Notes under the pieces: model-generated
Databases searched by the model: none
The model's input: only the letters and a program-made list of their open reading frames with translations
Told to the model about the DNA's origin: nothing
In this document: positions 26,761 through 36,459 of the stretch, in pieces
How the letters are laid out: every line of letters starts with the position of its first letter
Position numbering within the stretch: the first letter of the stretch is position 1
Assembly (NCBI GenBank): GCA_017857815.1
Contig: JAFMCL010000019.1
Location: forward strand, 1-51,037
Reading direction: 5' to 3'
Source of the DNA: Flavobacteriaceae bacterium
GTDB taxonomy: Bacteria > Bacteroidota > Bacteroidia > Flavobacteriales > Flavobacteriaceae
Length of the DNA: 51,037 bases
Translations under genes and position numbers: made by a program

Positions 26761-28097
26761 TGAAAGAAAAAATAGTCATTTTGGGTGCTGGAGAAAGCGG
26801 ACTTGGAACAGCGATACTTGCCAAAAAGCAAGGGTTAAATGTTTTTGTTTCTGAACAAGGGGCTATTAACGCAACTACCAAAAAGACTTTTGACGAATTA
26901 GACGTGGTTTGGGAAGAAGGAATGCATAGTTTTTCTAAAATGTTGGATGCTAATTGGATTATGAAAAGTCCGGGAATTCCGTCACATGCACCAATTGTAA
27001 GTCAATTAAAATTAATTAAAATCCCAGTAATCTCTGAAATTGAGTTTGCAGCAAGATACACCTCAGCCACATTAATTGGCGTTACTGGCAGCAACGGTAA
27101 GACCACCACATCGCTTCTCACACATCACATTTTGGTTGAGGCAGGTTTTGATGTTGGTTTGGCAGGGAATATTGGCAATAGCTTTGCTAGGGAAGTCGCT
27201 GAAAATGACCATGAATATTACGTTTTGGAGATCAGCAGTTTTCAATTAGATGACATCCATGAATTTACCCCTCACATTGGTGTAATAACCAATGTCACTC
27301 CCGATCACCTTGATCGATACGACCAAGATTTTAATAATTATTTGAATTCAAAATTAAGGATTACCAAAAATCAAAATCAGCGTGATTTTTTAATTTTCAA
27401 TTCTGATGATCCCATACTGAAACCAGTAGTTAAAGAATCACTTACGGAGGCAAAACTTCATGGTTTTGGTTTTGAGGCTTCGGGTTTAAATAAAACACAT
27501 TACACAAGTAATAAAATTACTATAGAAACAGAAAAAGAGAAAACTATGATCAATACATTAGAATTTCCACTTAGCGGAAGACATAACCTGTTGAACGCGA
27601 TGGCTGCAAGCACTATAGCCAGCCTACTTCAGATTAGTAAAACGACCATTCGAGAGAGTCTGTTAAACTTTAAAGGAGCGCCACATCGTTTAGAGCCTGT
27701 GCTTAAAATTCAAAACATCAGTTATATTAATGACTCCAAGGCGACCAATATAAATTCCGTATTCTATGCGCTAGAAAGCATGAAGTCGTCAACGGTTTGG
27801 ATTGTTGGAGGAGTAGATAAAGGAAACGATTATGAAGTTTTGTTGCCCTTGGTTCGGGAGAAGGTGAAAGGGATTGTTTGCTTGGGTATAGACAATCACA
27901 AGTTGCTTGAGGTTTTTGGACCTGTAATAGACATTATTGTGGAAACACAATCGATGAGTGAGGCCGTTAAAATCGCTCATAAAATTGCACAAAAAGACGA
28001 TCAAGTATTGCTGTCACCGGCTTGTGCGAGTTTTGATTTATTTAAAAATTATGAAGACAGAGGAAATCAGTTTAAAGAAGCTGTTCGTAACCTATAA
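26760..28097 (+). CDS. murD: UDP-MurNAc-L-Ala:D-Glu ligase MurD
   Basis: Adds D-glutamate to UDP-MurNAc-L-Ala in the cytoplasm. N-terminal GAGESGLGTA binds UDP. The ATP loop GVTGSNGKTTTSLL is near residue 110, ISSFQLDDI and TPDHLDRY in the central domain, and NDSKATNINS plus LLSPACASFD(L)F in the C-terminal domain. 445 aa, standard length. Start codon overlaps the mraY stop. Confidence 0.97.
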   Translation: MKEKIVILGAGESGLGTAILAKKQGLNVFVSEQGAINATTKKTFDELDVVWEEGMHSFSKMLDANWIMKSPGIPSHAPIVSQLKLIKIPVISEIEFAARYTSATLIGVTGSNGKTTTSLLTHHILVEAGFDVGLAGNIGNSFAREVAENDHEYYVLEISSFQLDDIHEFTPHIGVITNVTPDHLDRYDQDFNNYLNSKLRITKNQNQRDFLIFNSDDPILKPVVKESLTEAKLHGFGFEASGLNKTHYTSNKITIETEKEKTMINTLEFPLSGRHNLLNAMAASTIASLLQISKTTIRESLLNFKGAPHRLEPVLKIQNISYINDSKATNINSVFYALESMKSSTVWIVGGVDKGNDYEVLLPLVREKVKGIVCLGIDNHKLLEVFGPVIDIIVETQSMSEAVKIAHKIAQKDDQVLLSPACASFDLFKNYEDRGNQFKEAVRNL

Positions 28098-28108
28098 TTA
28101 AAAATAAA

Positions 28109-29311
28109 ATGAGTAAAAATGGCAATATCATTTTAGGAGACAAAGTACTTTGGGGTGCCTTGGCATTGCTTTCTATATTCTCATTTCTCCCAGTATTTAG
28201 TGCGAGCTCAAACCTCGCCTATGTGGTAGGCCAAGGAACGCCTTGGGGCTATTTATTTAAACACTTTATCGTTATGATGTTTGGGTTTGGGTTGATGTTT
28301 GCGATACACAAAATTCCGTATCAATATTTTAAAGGTATTTCAATATTGGCGATGCCATTAATCGTTTTGTTACTTATCTACACAGCCTCTCAGGGCAATA
28401 TGATTGGTGGAGCAAACGCAAATCGGTGGATAAAAATTCCAATAGTAGGTTTAAGTTTTCAAACCTCAAGTTTAGCAGCATTGGTGTTGCTGAGTTATGT
28501 TGCACATTATCTTTCAAAGACTGATATTGATCTGAACAACTTTAAAAGCGCAATACTTCCATTATGGGTACCCATATTCGTTGTAGTTTTTCTTATTTTA
28601 CCTTCAAACCTTTCTACAGCTGTGCTGATTTTCTTCACCGCCATAATACTTGTGTTTCTTGGTGGATATCCATTAAAATACATGCTCATAATGTTTGGCA
28701 CTGGACTTTTCTTTGGTTTAGTTTTTATTCTTTTCGCAAAAGCATTTCCCGATATGCTTCCCAACAGAGTTGACACTTGGGTCAATCGAATCGAGAATTT
28801 TAGCGCCTCAGATTCTAATCAAGGAAATTATCAAATTGAACGTGCCAAAATTGCAATTGCCACAGGAGGGGTCGTTGGATTAGGTGCAGGTAAGAGTGTA
28901 ATGAAAAATTTCTTACCACAAAGTTCTTCGGATTTTATTTATGCAATTATAGTTGAGGAATTTGGTTTGATTGGAGGCATAGGGCTTATTGTGTTGTACT
29001 TAATACTACTTTTTAGAATTGTAGTGATTGCACATAAATCCCAAACCGTATTTGGTAAACTACTTGTTTTAGGCTTGGGACTTCCCGTCATCATTCAAGC
29101 CTTTGCCAACATGGGAGTTGCGCTTCAAGTTTTTCCGGTCACTGGACAAACTTTACCACTAATAAGTAGCGGAGGAACTGCTGCTTGGATGACTTGTATT
29201 GCCTTTGGAATAATTTTAAGTGTTAGCTCGGAGGAGAAGATTAAAGAAAACAAGGAAGAAAGTCAAGAATTTAATGATAACCCTTTAGCCGTATTAAGTG
29301 AAACCTTATAA
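28109..29311 (+). CDS. ftsW: Lipid II polymerase FtsW (SEDS family)
   Basis: Polytopic SEDS glycosyltransferase that polymerises lipid II at the septum with FtsI. About ten hydrophobic segments over 400 aa. The family signatures are present: GGANANRWIKIP in the central loop (near residue 95), NYQIERAKIAIATGGVVGLG (near residue 240), SSSDFIYAIIVEEFG (near residue 273), and the C-terminal LPLISSGGTA. It overlaps murG by 14 nt. Confidence 0.96.
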   Translation: MSKNGNIILGDKVLWGALALLSIFSFLPVFSASSNLAYVVGQGTPWGYLFKHFIVMMFGFGLMFAIHKIPYQYFKGISILAMPLIVLLLIYTASQGNMIGGANANRWIKIPIVGLSFQTSSLAALVLLSYVAHYLSKTDIDLNNFKSAILPLWVPIFVVVFLILPSNLSTAVLIFFTAIILVFLGGYPLKYMLIMFGTGLFFGLVFILFAKAFPDMLPNRVDTWVNRIENFSASDSNQGNYQIERAKIAIATGGVVGLGAGKSVMKNFLPQSSSDFIYAIIVEEFGLIGGIGLIVLYLILLFRIVVIAHKSQTVFGKLLVLGLGLPVIIQAFANMGVALQVFPVTGQTLPLISSGGTAAWMTCIAFGIILSVSSEEKIKENKEESQEFNDNPLAVLSETL

Positions 29312-30380
29312 AATAATCATATCAGGAGGTGGGACCGGAGGACATTTGTTTCCTGCCATAGCAATTGCTGAAGAAATTAAGCTTCGCTATCCTACTGCTG
29401 AAATATTATTTGTCGGTGCATTGGGTCGTATTGAGATGACCAAAGTGCCTGCTGCTGGATTCAAGATAATTGGACTATGGATCGATGGATTTCAGCGTTC
29501 TCTTTCCGTTAAGAACTTGCTCTTTCCTTTTAAGCTCCTCTTTAGTCTGGCTAAATCCTTATACATAATGCTAGTTTTTCGCCCCAATGTAGTTGTTGGA
29601 ACTGGAGGGTATGCAAGTGGACCTTTGCTGTTTGTTGCCAATGCGTTAAAATATCCAACTTTAATTCAAGAGCAGAATTCTTACCCAGGAATTACCAATA
29701 GATTGCTTGCAAGTAGGGTCAAAAAAATAGCTGTAGCTTATGCTAATTTAGAACGTTTTTTTCCAGAGAATAAATTGGTATTAACAGGCAACCCAATTCG
29801 AAAAAAAATTCAACAAGAACTGCCTGATTCTGGAAAGGCAAAAGCACTTTTTAATTTAGATTCGAACAAAAAAACCTTGGTAGTTTTGGGTGGTAGTCTT
29901 GGAGCACGAAGAATCAATCAGCTGATTGCTTCAAAACTAGATTTTTTTAAAGCTAAACAGATACAAGTGATTTGGCAGTGTGGCGCACTTTACTATGAAG
30001 ATTATAAAGTTCTAGAAACCTCAGACATTTTAGTTAAAGCATTTGTAACAGACATGGACCAGCTTTATTCGGCAAGTGATTTTGTCATTTCTCGTTCAGG
30101 CGCTGCAACGCTCTCTGAGCTCTGTTATGTTGGGAAACCTGCATTGTTAATACCGTCGCCGAATGTTGCCGAAAATCATCAAATGCACAATGCCATGGCA
30201 CTGTCGAATCAGAATGCTGCGCTGGTGGTTGCAGAAAGTAAATTAGATGAAGAATTTGAGAGTGTTTTTCAATCGCTTTTGGAAACTTCTGTTCAAGAGT
30301 CTTTGTCTGTTAATATTAGAAAACTAGCAAGACCTGAGGCAACAATACGCATCGTAGACCTAATTGAAGAAATTTTTTAA
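29298..30380 (+). CDS. murG: UDP-GlcNAc:lipid I GlcNAc transferase MurG
   Basis: Peripheral inner-membrane GT28 enzyme that turns lipid I into lipid II. N-terminal SGGGTGGHLFPA binds donor and acceptor; VGTGGYASGPL and QEQNSYPGITNR follow; LGGSLGA begins the second Rossmann domain; SRSGAATLSEL is the UDP-GlcNAc site. 360 aa. The start is GTG at 29298, inside the end of ftsW, so translation is coupled. It ends immediately before the murC ATG. Confidence 0.97.
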   Translation: MKPYKIIISGGGTGGHLFPAIAIAEEIKLRYPTAEILFVGALGRIEMTKVPAAGFKIIGLWIDGFQRSLSVKNLLFPFKLLFSLAKSLYIMLVFRPNVVVGTGGYASGPLLFVANALKYPTLIQEQNSYPGITNRLLASRVKKIAVAYANLERFFPENKLVLTGNPIRKKIQQELPDSGKAKALFNLDSNKKTLVVLGGSLGARRINQLIASKLDFFKAKQIQVIWQCGALYYEDYKVLETSDILVKAFVTDMDQLYSASDFVISRSGAATLSELCYVGKPALLIPSPNVAENHQMHNAMALSNQNAALVVAESKLDEEFESVFQSLLETSVQESLSVNIRKLARPEATIRIVDLIEEIF

Positions 30381-31718
30381 ATGGCTGAAAAAAGGCTGAC
30401 ATATTATTTTATAGGTATCGGAGGGATTGGGATGTCTGCTTTGGCAAAATTACTTTTTGACCAAGGGAATACAGTAATGGGTTATGACAAAACTAAAAGT
30501 CCAATTACAGAGATGTTGGTTTCCCACGGAATTGAAGTGGTTTACGAGGATTCAATCGAAGCAATACCTGAAGATTTTCTAAAAAAATCTACTCAGGTGA
30601 TTTATACCCCTGCAATTTCGAAAAGCCACTCGCAATATAATTATTTTTTAAAGCAAGGCAACTCCATCAAAAAGCGTTCAGTCTTATTGGGCGAACTAAC
30701 AAAAGATTCAATTGTTTTTGCTGTAGCAGGCACACATGGTAAAACCACTACTTGTGCACTTCTGATCCATCTATTTGACGATACTCAATTAGAGTTTACA
30801 GCTTTTTTAGGTGGAGTTATGAATAAACACGAGTGTAATTTGATCCAGAAAGGAAGTGACTATTCAATCGTAGAGGCAGATGAATATGATAAATCATTCT
30901 TGCAACTAGATCCCTCTTTTGCTTGTATTACGTCAATGGATGCAGACCACCTTGACATCTATGGGACTAAGGAAAATCTAGAGGAAACTTTTGTTGCTTT
31001 TTCTAAAAAAGTTAAAAAACAATTGGTTGTTGCAAAAGGAATACCGTTGGAAGGGATCACCTATGCCGTTAACAGCCCTGCGGATTATTATGCTAAAAAC
31101 ATAAAGACGAAAGATTTGGGTTATATTTTTGATTTGGTTACTCCAAATGGTGTTTTTAAAGAAGTGTATTTAAACTTAATTGGAATTCATAATTTATCTA
31201 ACGCAGTTGCAGCAGCAGCAATGGCAGACCTTGGTGGATTACCACTAAAATCCACACTAAAAGCGTTTTCTAGTTTCCCGGGAATCAATCGACGCATGAA
31301 TGTGTTTAATTTTGTAGACAAAACAATAATAGATGATTACGCACATCATCCAACCGAGATTAAGTCGGTTGTTGATACCTTGAAAGAACAATATCCTGAA
31401 TCTAAACATGCGGTTATTTTCCAACCCCATTTATTTTCAAGAACTCAAGCCTTCATGGAGGATTTCGCGACAATACTTTCTGAATTTGAAGAGGTCTTGC
31501 TATTGGATATTTATCCTGCGCGAGAATTGCCAATAAAAGGAGTCACCTCAGAGGTGCTTTTGGAAAAAATAAGTTGTCAAAATAAAAGAATAATATTAAA
31601 AAAAGAATTGGTTGAATGGGTTGGTAAAATTGACGCCAATGTCATCGCCGTTTTAGGCGCGGGAGACATTGGTAACGAGGTAAATAAAATAAAAAAATTA
31701 GTTCAAAATGAAGGTTAA
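30381..31718 (+). CDS. murC: UDP-MurNAc:L-Ala ligase MurC
   Basis: First Mur amino-acid ligase. N-terminal FIGIGGIGMSALA is the MurC signature. The ATP loop GTHGKTTT is near residue 117, VEADEYDKSFL near residue 172, and DDYAHHPTEI plus FQPHLFSRT in the C-terminal domain. 445 aa. It directly abuts murG and overlaps ftsQ by 11 nt. Distinguished from the paralogue Mpl at 6174 by the intact GGIGMS motif. Confidence 0.97.
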   Translation: MAEKRLTYYFIGIGGIGMSALAKLLFDQGNTVMGYDKTKSPITEMLVSHGIEVVYEDSIEAIPEDFLKKSTQVIYTPAISKSHSQYNYFLKQGNSIKKRSVLLGELTKDSIVFAVAGTHGKTTTCALLIHLFDDTQLEFTAFLGGVMNKHECNLIQKGSDYSIVEADEYDKSFLQLDPSFACITSMDADHLDIYGTKENLEETFVAFSKKVKKQLVVAKGIPLEGITYAVNSPADYYAKNIKTKDLGYIFDLVTPNGVFKEVYLNLIGIHNLSNAVAAAAMADLGGLPLKSTLKAFSSFPGINRRMNVFNFVDKTIIDDYAHHPTEIKSVVDTLKEQYPESKHAVIFQPHLFSRTQAFMEDFATILSEFEEVLLLDIYPARELPIKGVTSEVLLEKISCQNKRIILKKELVEWVGKIDANVIAVLGAGDIGNEVNKIKKLVQNEG

Positions 31719-32415
31719 AAACTACGTATTTTTTGTTTTAATTTTTCTGTTGGTGGTCTGCCTTTCTGGATTTGCTCACCTTAAAAATAAAGACCGTGAA
31801 GTCACAGAATTCGAGATAAACTTTGAGTTTAATCTCTCGAATTTCCTCAATGATTCTATCGTTAATAAATTGTTAATACAAAACACACAATCACTTCCGT
31901 GGAAAAGCTTAGATAGTTTAGATTTGAATATGCTTGAATCCATAATAGAAAAAAACCCTTTCATACAAAATGCCGAAGTATTCAATTATCCTCAAGGAAT
32001 CGTGGGAGTAAGAATTCAAGAGCGAAAACCAGTCTTAAGGATTTTGGGAGATGCCAATTATTATATTGATCAATTTGCGAAGGAAGTGCCACTTTCAAAA
32101 AGATATTCACCGAACGTTCCTGTTTATATGGGAACGCTGAATGAAGCGCGTAAAAAAGAAGTTTTATCCATACTCAAATCAATCAAGCAAGATTCGTTCC
32201 TTGAGAGCGAATTGGCTGCAATTTTTATTAAAAATAACTCTTATTACTTAGTGTTGAGATCATTCGATTTTGAAATAGAAATAGGAAGGTTGAATGATTT
32301 CTCTGCCAAGCTAGATAAGCTAAAAATCTTTTGTGCTTATCAACTAAACAATGAAAGTGAAAAAAAATACAAACACATCAGTTTAAAATTTAAAAATCAA
32401 ATAGTCGGATCATAA
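31708..32415 (+). CDS. ftsQ: Cell division protein FtsQ/DivIB
   Basis: Bitopic divisome protein: one transmembrane helix (about residues 5-23), then a periplasmic domain containing the FtsQ beta-region (NPFIQNAEVFNYPQGIVGVRI and ERKPVLRI, about residues 80-115). 235 aa. Recognised by this pattern together with its position between murC and ftsA. It overlaps murC by 11 nt and is 9 nt from ftsA. Confidence 0.9.
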   Translation: MKVKNYVFFVLIFLLVVCLSGFAHLKNKDREVTEFEINFEFNLSNFLNDSIVNKLLIQNTQSLPWKSLDSLDLNMLESIIEKNPFIQNAEVFNYPQGIVGVRIQERKPVLRILGDANYYIDQFAKEVPLSKRYSPNVPVYMGTLNEARKKEVLSILKSIKQDSFLESELAAIFIKNNSYYLVLRSFDFEIEIGRLNDFSAKLDKLKIFCAYQLNNESEKKYKHISLKFKNQIVGS

Positions 32416-32424
32416 ATTGTCATC

Positions 32425-33744
32425 ATGAATAAATCAAATATTTCTGTCGGATTAGATATAGGAACCACCAAAATTGTCGCCATGGTGGGAAATAAAAACG
32501 AATTTAATAAAGTTGAAATCTTGGGTATTGGAAAATCCAAAAGTCTTGGCGTTCATCGCGGAGTCGTCAACAACATTACACAAACAATTCAATCCATTCA
32601 ACAAGCGATTGAAGAAGCTAAAACAATTTCGGGAGAGGAGATCGATGAAGTTGTTGTTGGAATTGCGGGACAACACATTCGCAGCCTGCAACACAGTGAT
32701 TACATCACGCGATCAAACCCAGAAGACGTTATCGGACAAGAAGATGTAGAGCTATTGATACAGCAAGTTTATAAGTTGGTTATGCTTCCTGGTGAAGAAA
32801 TCATACACGTACTTCCACAAGAGTTTAAAGTTGATGGCCAGGCTGAGATTAAAGAACCCATCGGAATGTATGGGGGGCGACTAGAGGCTAATTTTCACGT
32901 GGTTGTGGGGCAAGTATCATCAATAAAAAACATAGGGAGATGTATTAAAAGTGCGGGTTTGTCCATGGGCAACATTACCCTTGAGCCACTAGCATCTTCC
33001 GAGGCCGTTTTGAGTCAAGAGGAAAAAGAAGCTGGAGTGGCACTGATCGATATCGGTGGGGGAACGACTGACTTAGCGATTTTTAAAGATGGAATCATTC
33101 GACATACAGCCGTAATTCCTTTTGGTGGAAATGTGATCACGGAGGATATAAAAGAAGGTTGTTCAATTATCGAAAAGCAGGCCGAACTGTTAAAAGTGAA
33201 ATTTGGATCTGCTTGGCCTGGAGAAAACAGAGATTCTGAAATTGTTTCTATTCCAGGCTTAAGAGGAAGAGATCCTAAAGAAATTTCTTTAAAAACGCTT
33301 TCAAAAATAATCAATGCTCGTGTTGTTGAAATTATTGAGCAGGTTTATTTAGAGATTAAGAATTATGGTCATGATGAACAGAAAAAGAAATTAATTGGTG
33401 GAGTCGTTCTTACTGGAGGGGGAAGTCAATTGAAGCACCTCAAACAGTTGGTAGAGTATATAACAGGGATGGACACTCGTATTGGCTATCCAAGTGAGCA
33501 TTTGGCTGGCGATACGGAAAGTTCTGAAACAAGTCCGATGTATGCTACGGCAGTAGGTTTGTTGATGAATGCTTTGGAGCATAAAAAGGCAGTGGTTCAT
33601 GAGGAACCTCCAGCGGTTGAGAATGAAGTTGAAAGCCATAAAATAGAAGGTCTTAAGCTTGAGAAAAATAACATTTCTTCCAGTCGATCAACCATATTAG
33701 AACGCTGGGTGGAAAAGTTTAAAATATTTTTAGATAACGCATAA
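32425..33744 (+). CDS. ftsA: Cell division protein FtsA
   Basis: Actin-like ATPase that tethers FtsZ to the membrane. SVGLDIGTTKIVAMVG (residues 8-23) is phosphate 1, ALIDIGGGTTDLAIF (near residue 206) is phosphate 2, and VVLTGGGSQLKHL is the adenosine motif. The C-terminus ends in a basic/hydrophobic stretch (ILERWVEKFKIFLDNA) that can form the amphipathic membrane-targeting helix. 439 aa. It lies 14 nt upstream of ftsZ. Confidence 0.97.
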   Translation: MNKSNISVGLDIGTTKIVAMVGNKNEFNKVEILGIGKSKSLGVHRGVVNNITQTIQSIQQAIEEAKTISGEEIDEVVVGIAGQHIRSLQHSDYITRSNPEDVIGQEDVELLIQQVYKLVMLPGEEIIHVLPQEFKVDGQAEIKEPIGMYGGRLEANFHVVVGQVSSIKNIGRCIKSAGLSMGNITLEPLASSEAVLSQEEKEAGVALIDIGGGTTDLAIFKDGIIRHTAVIPFGGNVITEDIKEGCSIIEKQAELLKVKFGSAWPGENRDSEIVSIPGLRGRDPKEISLKTLSKIINARVVEIIEQVYLEIKNYGHDEQKKKLIGGVVLTGGGSQLKHLKQLVEYITGMDTRIGYPSEHLAGDTESSETSPMYATAVGLLMNALEHKKAVVHEEPPAVENEVESHKIEGLKLEKNNISSSRSTILERWVEKFKIFLDNA

Positions 33745-33758
33745 ATAGATACAGTCTA

Positions 33759-35852
33759 ATGGAGTCTGATGTAACCAACAATTTAAGTTTCGATTTACCA
33801 AAAAACAAAAGTAATGTCATCAAGGTCATTGGCGTAGGCGGAGGAGGAAGTAACGCGATCAACCACATGTTTCAGCAAGGAATCAAGGGAGTTGATTTTG
33901 TTATTTCTAATACTGACGCGCAAGCGCTTAATGAAAGTCCTGTTCCTATTAAAATACAGTTGGGGGCTTCCCTGACAGAAGGATTGGGAGCAGGTGCTAA
34001 TCCCGAAGTGGGTGCTCTTGCAGCTCAAGAGAGTTTTCAAGAGCTAAGCAGCCTTTTGAATACTCAAACCAAAATGGTTTTTATCACCGCTGGATTGGGT
34101 GGAGGAACAGGCACTGGGGCCGCACCTATCATTGCCCAATTGGCGAAGGAGATGGACATACTTACTGTTGGTATTGTTACGATGCCCTTCCATTTTGAAG
34201 GTAAGTTGAGAATTGAACAAGCCGAAAAAGGTCTTGAAAATATTAAAAAATCTGTTGATTCTTTAATTGTGATTAATAACAATAAGCTCCGTGAAGTTTA
34301 TGGGAACCTAGGTTTTAAAGCTGGTTTTTCTAAAGCCGATGAAGTTTTGGCAACAGCAGCTAGAGGAATTGCAGAAGTGATCACCCACCATTACCATCAA
34401 AACATTGACCTCAAAGATGCAAGAACTGTCTTGAGTAATAGCGGAACTGCCATAATGGGATCTGGAACGGCAACGGGGGTCAACCGAGCACAAGATGCAA
34501 TCACCAATGCATTGGATTCTCCTTTGTTAAATGACAATAAAATTTCTGGATGTAAAAATGTATTGCTTTCAATTGTTTCTGGTACAGAAGAAATCACCAT
34601 TGACGAAATTGGAGAAATCAATGATTACATTCAGTCAGAAGCAGGGAATAATGCCAACATCATCATGGGAGTAGGGGACGATCAGAAATTAGGAAGCTCT
34701 ATTGCCGTAACGATCATTGCCACTGGATTTGGTAGCGAGCAACAGCACCAGATTGTAAATACAGAAGCCAAGAAAATCATCCATACGCTCGAAGAAGATC
34801 AGTCGATTGAGCAGCATTTGATGGGGGAGGAGTCACAAATTGACAATCTCACCTTCGAACCAGTTGTCGATAAAGATTATAATTTCGATCCAGCACCAGT
34901 TGCGGTTAATCCAATTCCAATGTCTGAGCCTGATGTAAATGAAGAAATAACATTAATTGAAAATGTTGATTCTGAAGAGTCTGTTGATGTTGATTTCACG
35001 CCCGCAAACACTGAAGTTGAAGCTTCTCTTTTCGAATTTGAATTGGGTAATATTCCAGAAATCACAGCAGATGAATTAGAATCCTCAACTGAAGATAAGG
35101 TCGAAGAGCCAATAGCAAGTCATCCGGAATTTTCGCCTGTAATTGAGCAAGCTCCTGAGGAGAGGCTAAATCAAGAGGGAATAATAACAACCGAAGCGAT
35201 TCGTAATTTAGAAGTCGTCTATGAATTAATAAATCCAGTTCCAGTTCAGACGCCTGTTCAAGAAGTATTTGAAGAGAAAGTAGCCGCCTTTGGAGAAGAC
35301 TTTATCATCAATGATTTAAGTCAAGAGACTAATGATTTAGAGGTTTTAGGGATGGAGCAAGTAGAGGCGCAAGAAGAAAATCAATTCACTTTTGATTTTA
35401 ATCATCCCTTAGGCGATAAACAAAACTCTATTTCCGAAGAAAATGTTTTACATGAACTAGACAATGAGCAGGAAGTTCTAAAAGTTGAGGAAGAGATCCC
35501 CGAAATGGTTGATTTTAAATTTGAAGTTGTCGAGTCTCCAAAGTCACCTGAACCTGTCGTTGAAAAACTAGTTGCCGAAAGTTCCCCTTTTGATCAAAGT
35601 ATCAGTAAGACAGTAGCACTCGAAAATGAAAAAAGAAAGGAGCATTTAAAAAAGTTTAATCATGCTTTCAAACACAGCATGAGCAAGGTAGAAGAATTTG
35701 AAAAACAACCTGCTTACAAGCGTGTAGGTATTGATTTGGAAGACACTTCATCTGATGAGGCTGCTTCTTCGCGAATGAGCCTTGACAAAGACAGCAATGA
35801 TGAAAATCAATTGCGTTCCAATAATTCATTTTTACATGATAATGTAGATTAA
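33759..35852 (+). CDS. ftsZ: Cell division protein FtsZ with long acidic C-terminal extension
   Basis: Tubulin-like GTPase forming the Z-ring. The GTPase core (about residues 15-325) has VGGGGSNAINHM and the tubulin motif GGGTGTG (residues 114-120). After residue about 325 comes a tail of roughly 370 residues, rich in Glu, Asp, Val and Pro and predicted disordered, ending with a basic stretch (KKFNHAFKHSMSKVEEFEK) and a short conserved-looking end, NNSFLHDNVD. 697 aa, against about 380 in E. coli; long tails are usual in Flavobacteriia. It may replace the usual linker and terminal FtsA-binding peptide. Confidence 0.97.
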   Translation: MESDVTNNLSFDLPKNKSNVIKVIGVGGGGSNAINHMFQQGIKGVDFVISNTDAQALNESPVPIKIQLGASLTEGLGAGANPEVGALAAQESFQELSSLLNTQTKMVFITAGLGGGTGTGAAPIIAQLAKEMDILTVGIVTMPFHFEGKLRIEQAEKGLENIKKSVDSLIVINNNKLREVYGNLGFKAGFSKADEVLATAARGIAEVITHHYHQNIDLKDARTVLSNSGTAIMGSGTATGVNRAQDAITNALDSPLLNDNKISGCKNVLLSIVSGTEEITIDEIGEINDYIQSEAGNNANIIMGVGDDQKLGSSIAVTIIATGFGSEQQHQIVNTEAKKIIHTLEEDQSIEQHLMGEESQIDNLTFEPVVDKDYNFDPAPVAVNPIPMSEPDVNEEITLIENVDSEESVDVDFTPANTEVEASLFEFELGNIPEITADELESSTEDKVEEPIASHPEFSPVIEQAPEERLNQEGIITTEAIRNLEVVYELINPVPVQTPVQEVFEEKVAAFGEDFIINDLSQETNDLEVLGMEQVEAQEENQFTFDFNHPLGDKQNSISEENVLHELDNEQEVLKVEEEIPEMVDFKFEVVESPKSPEPVVEKLVAESSPFDQSISKTVALENEKRKEHLKKFNHAFKHSMSKVEEFEKQPAYKRVGIDLEDTSSDEAASSRMSLDKDSNDENQLRSNNSFLHDNVD

Positions 35853-35861
35853 TATTTTTTT

Positions 35862-36314
35862 ATGTCCTTATTAAACAACCTTACAGAAGAATTAAAAATC
35901 GCAATGAGAGCCAAAGATGTCTTAAAATTAGAGGCACTTCGTGCAATCAAATCAGCAATATTATTGGTGCAAACCTCCTCAGGAGCAGGCGCTGACTTGT
36001 CGGAAGATGAGGAAATAAAACTGCTTCAAAAATTGGTTAAACAAAGGAAAGATAGTGCTGCGATTTTTAAAGAACAAAATCGGGAAGATTTGGCAGCACC
36101 CGAAGAAGCACAAGCGGCTGTTATCGCCCAGTTTTTGCCTGAACAAATGTCAGAGGCTGAGGTTGAAAAAGTAATAGAAGGAGTCATTGCTTTATCAGGC
36201 GCTGATGGAATGAAGGACATGGGTAAAGTGATGGGCATGGCTTCAAAACAATTGGCTGGTAAGGCTGATGGAAAAACAATTTCAAATATTGTCAAGGCAA
36301 AACTGAGCACCTAA
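35862..36314 (+). CDS. GatB/YqeY domain protein
   Basis: 150-aa helical protein of the YqeY family, related to the tail domain of GatB (the tRNA-dependent amidotransferase). Signatures: LTEELKIAMRAKDVLKLEALR at the N-terminus (I give only the first part as a match), EEIKLLQKLVKQRKDSA, FLPEQMS, and the C-terminal GMASKQLAGKADGKTIS. Its cellular role is not established. It follows ftsZ by 9 nt and probably shares its transcript. tRNA-Arg lies 59 nt downstream. Confidence 0.9.
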   Translation: MSLLNNLTEELKIAMRAKDVLKLEALRAIKSAILLVQTSSGAGADLSEDEEIKLLQKLVKQRKDSAAIFKEQNREDLAAPEEAQAAVIAQFLPEQMSEAEVEKVIEGVIALSGADGMKDMGKVMGMASKQLAGKADGKTISNIVKAKLST

Positions 36315-36322
36315 AATTACCT

Positions 36323-36330
36323 TACTTTTG
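36323..36330 (+). promoter_or_regulatory. Candidate -7 element for tRNA-Arg
   Basis: TACTTTTG matches TAnnTTTG. It lies 43 nt upstream of the mature tRNA 5' end, giving a plausible precursor leader of about 37 nt. Confidence 0.4.
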
Positions 36331-36373
36331 CTTTCGTTAGATAAATTTAATATCTAATTTGCACATTATTAAT

Positions 36374-36447
36374 GGCTCAGTAGTTCAACTGGATAGAATA
36401 TCAGATTTCGGCTCTGACGGTTGGAGGTTCGAGTCCTCTCTGGGTCA
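36374..36447 (+). tRNA. tRNA-Arg(TCG)
   Basis: A 74-nt cloverleaf folds by eye. Acceptor stem GGCTCAG pairs with CTGGGTC (two G-U pairs), with discriminator A at 36447. D-stem GTTC/GAAT. Anticodon stem TCAGA/TCTGA with loop TTTCGGC gives anticodon TCG. Variable loop CGGTT. T-stem GGAGG/CCTCT with loop TTCGAGT. The 3' CCA is not encoded. It reads CGN arginine codons. Confidence 0.97.
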
Positions 36448-36459
36448 CTGAAAAGTAAT

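Noticed and set aside
32452-34621. Several antisense frames of 60-99 codons across ftsA and ftsZ
   Set aside because: They mirror the codon bias of the real genes, have no family motifs, and lie entirely inside ftsA/ftsZ.
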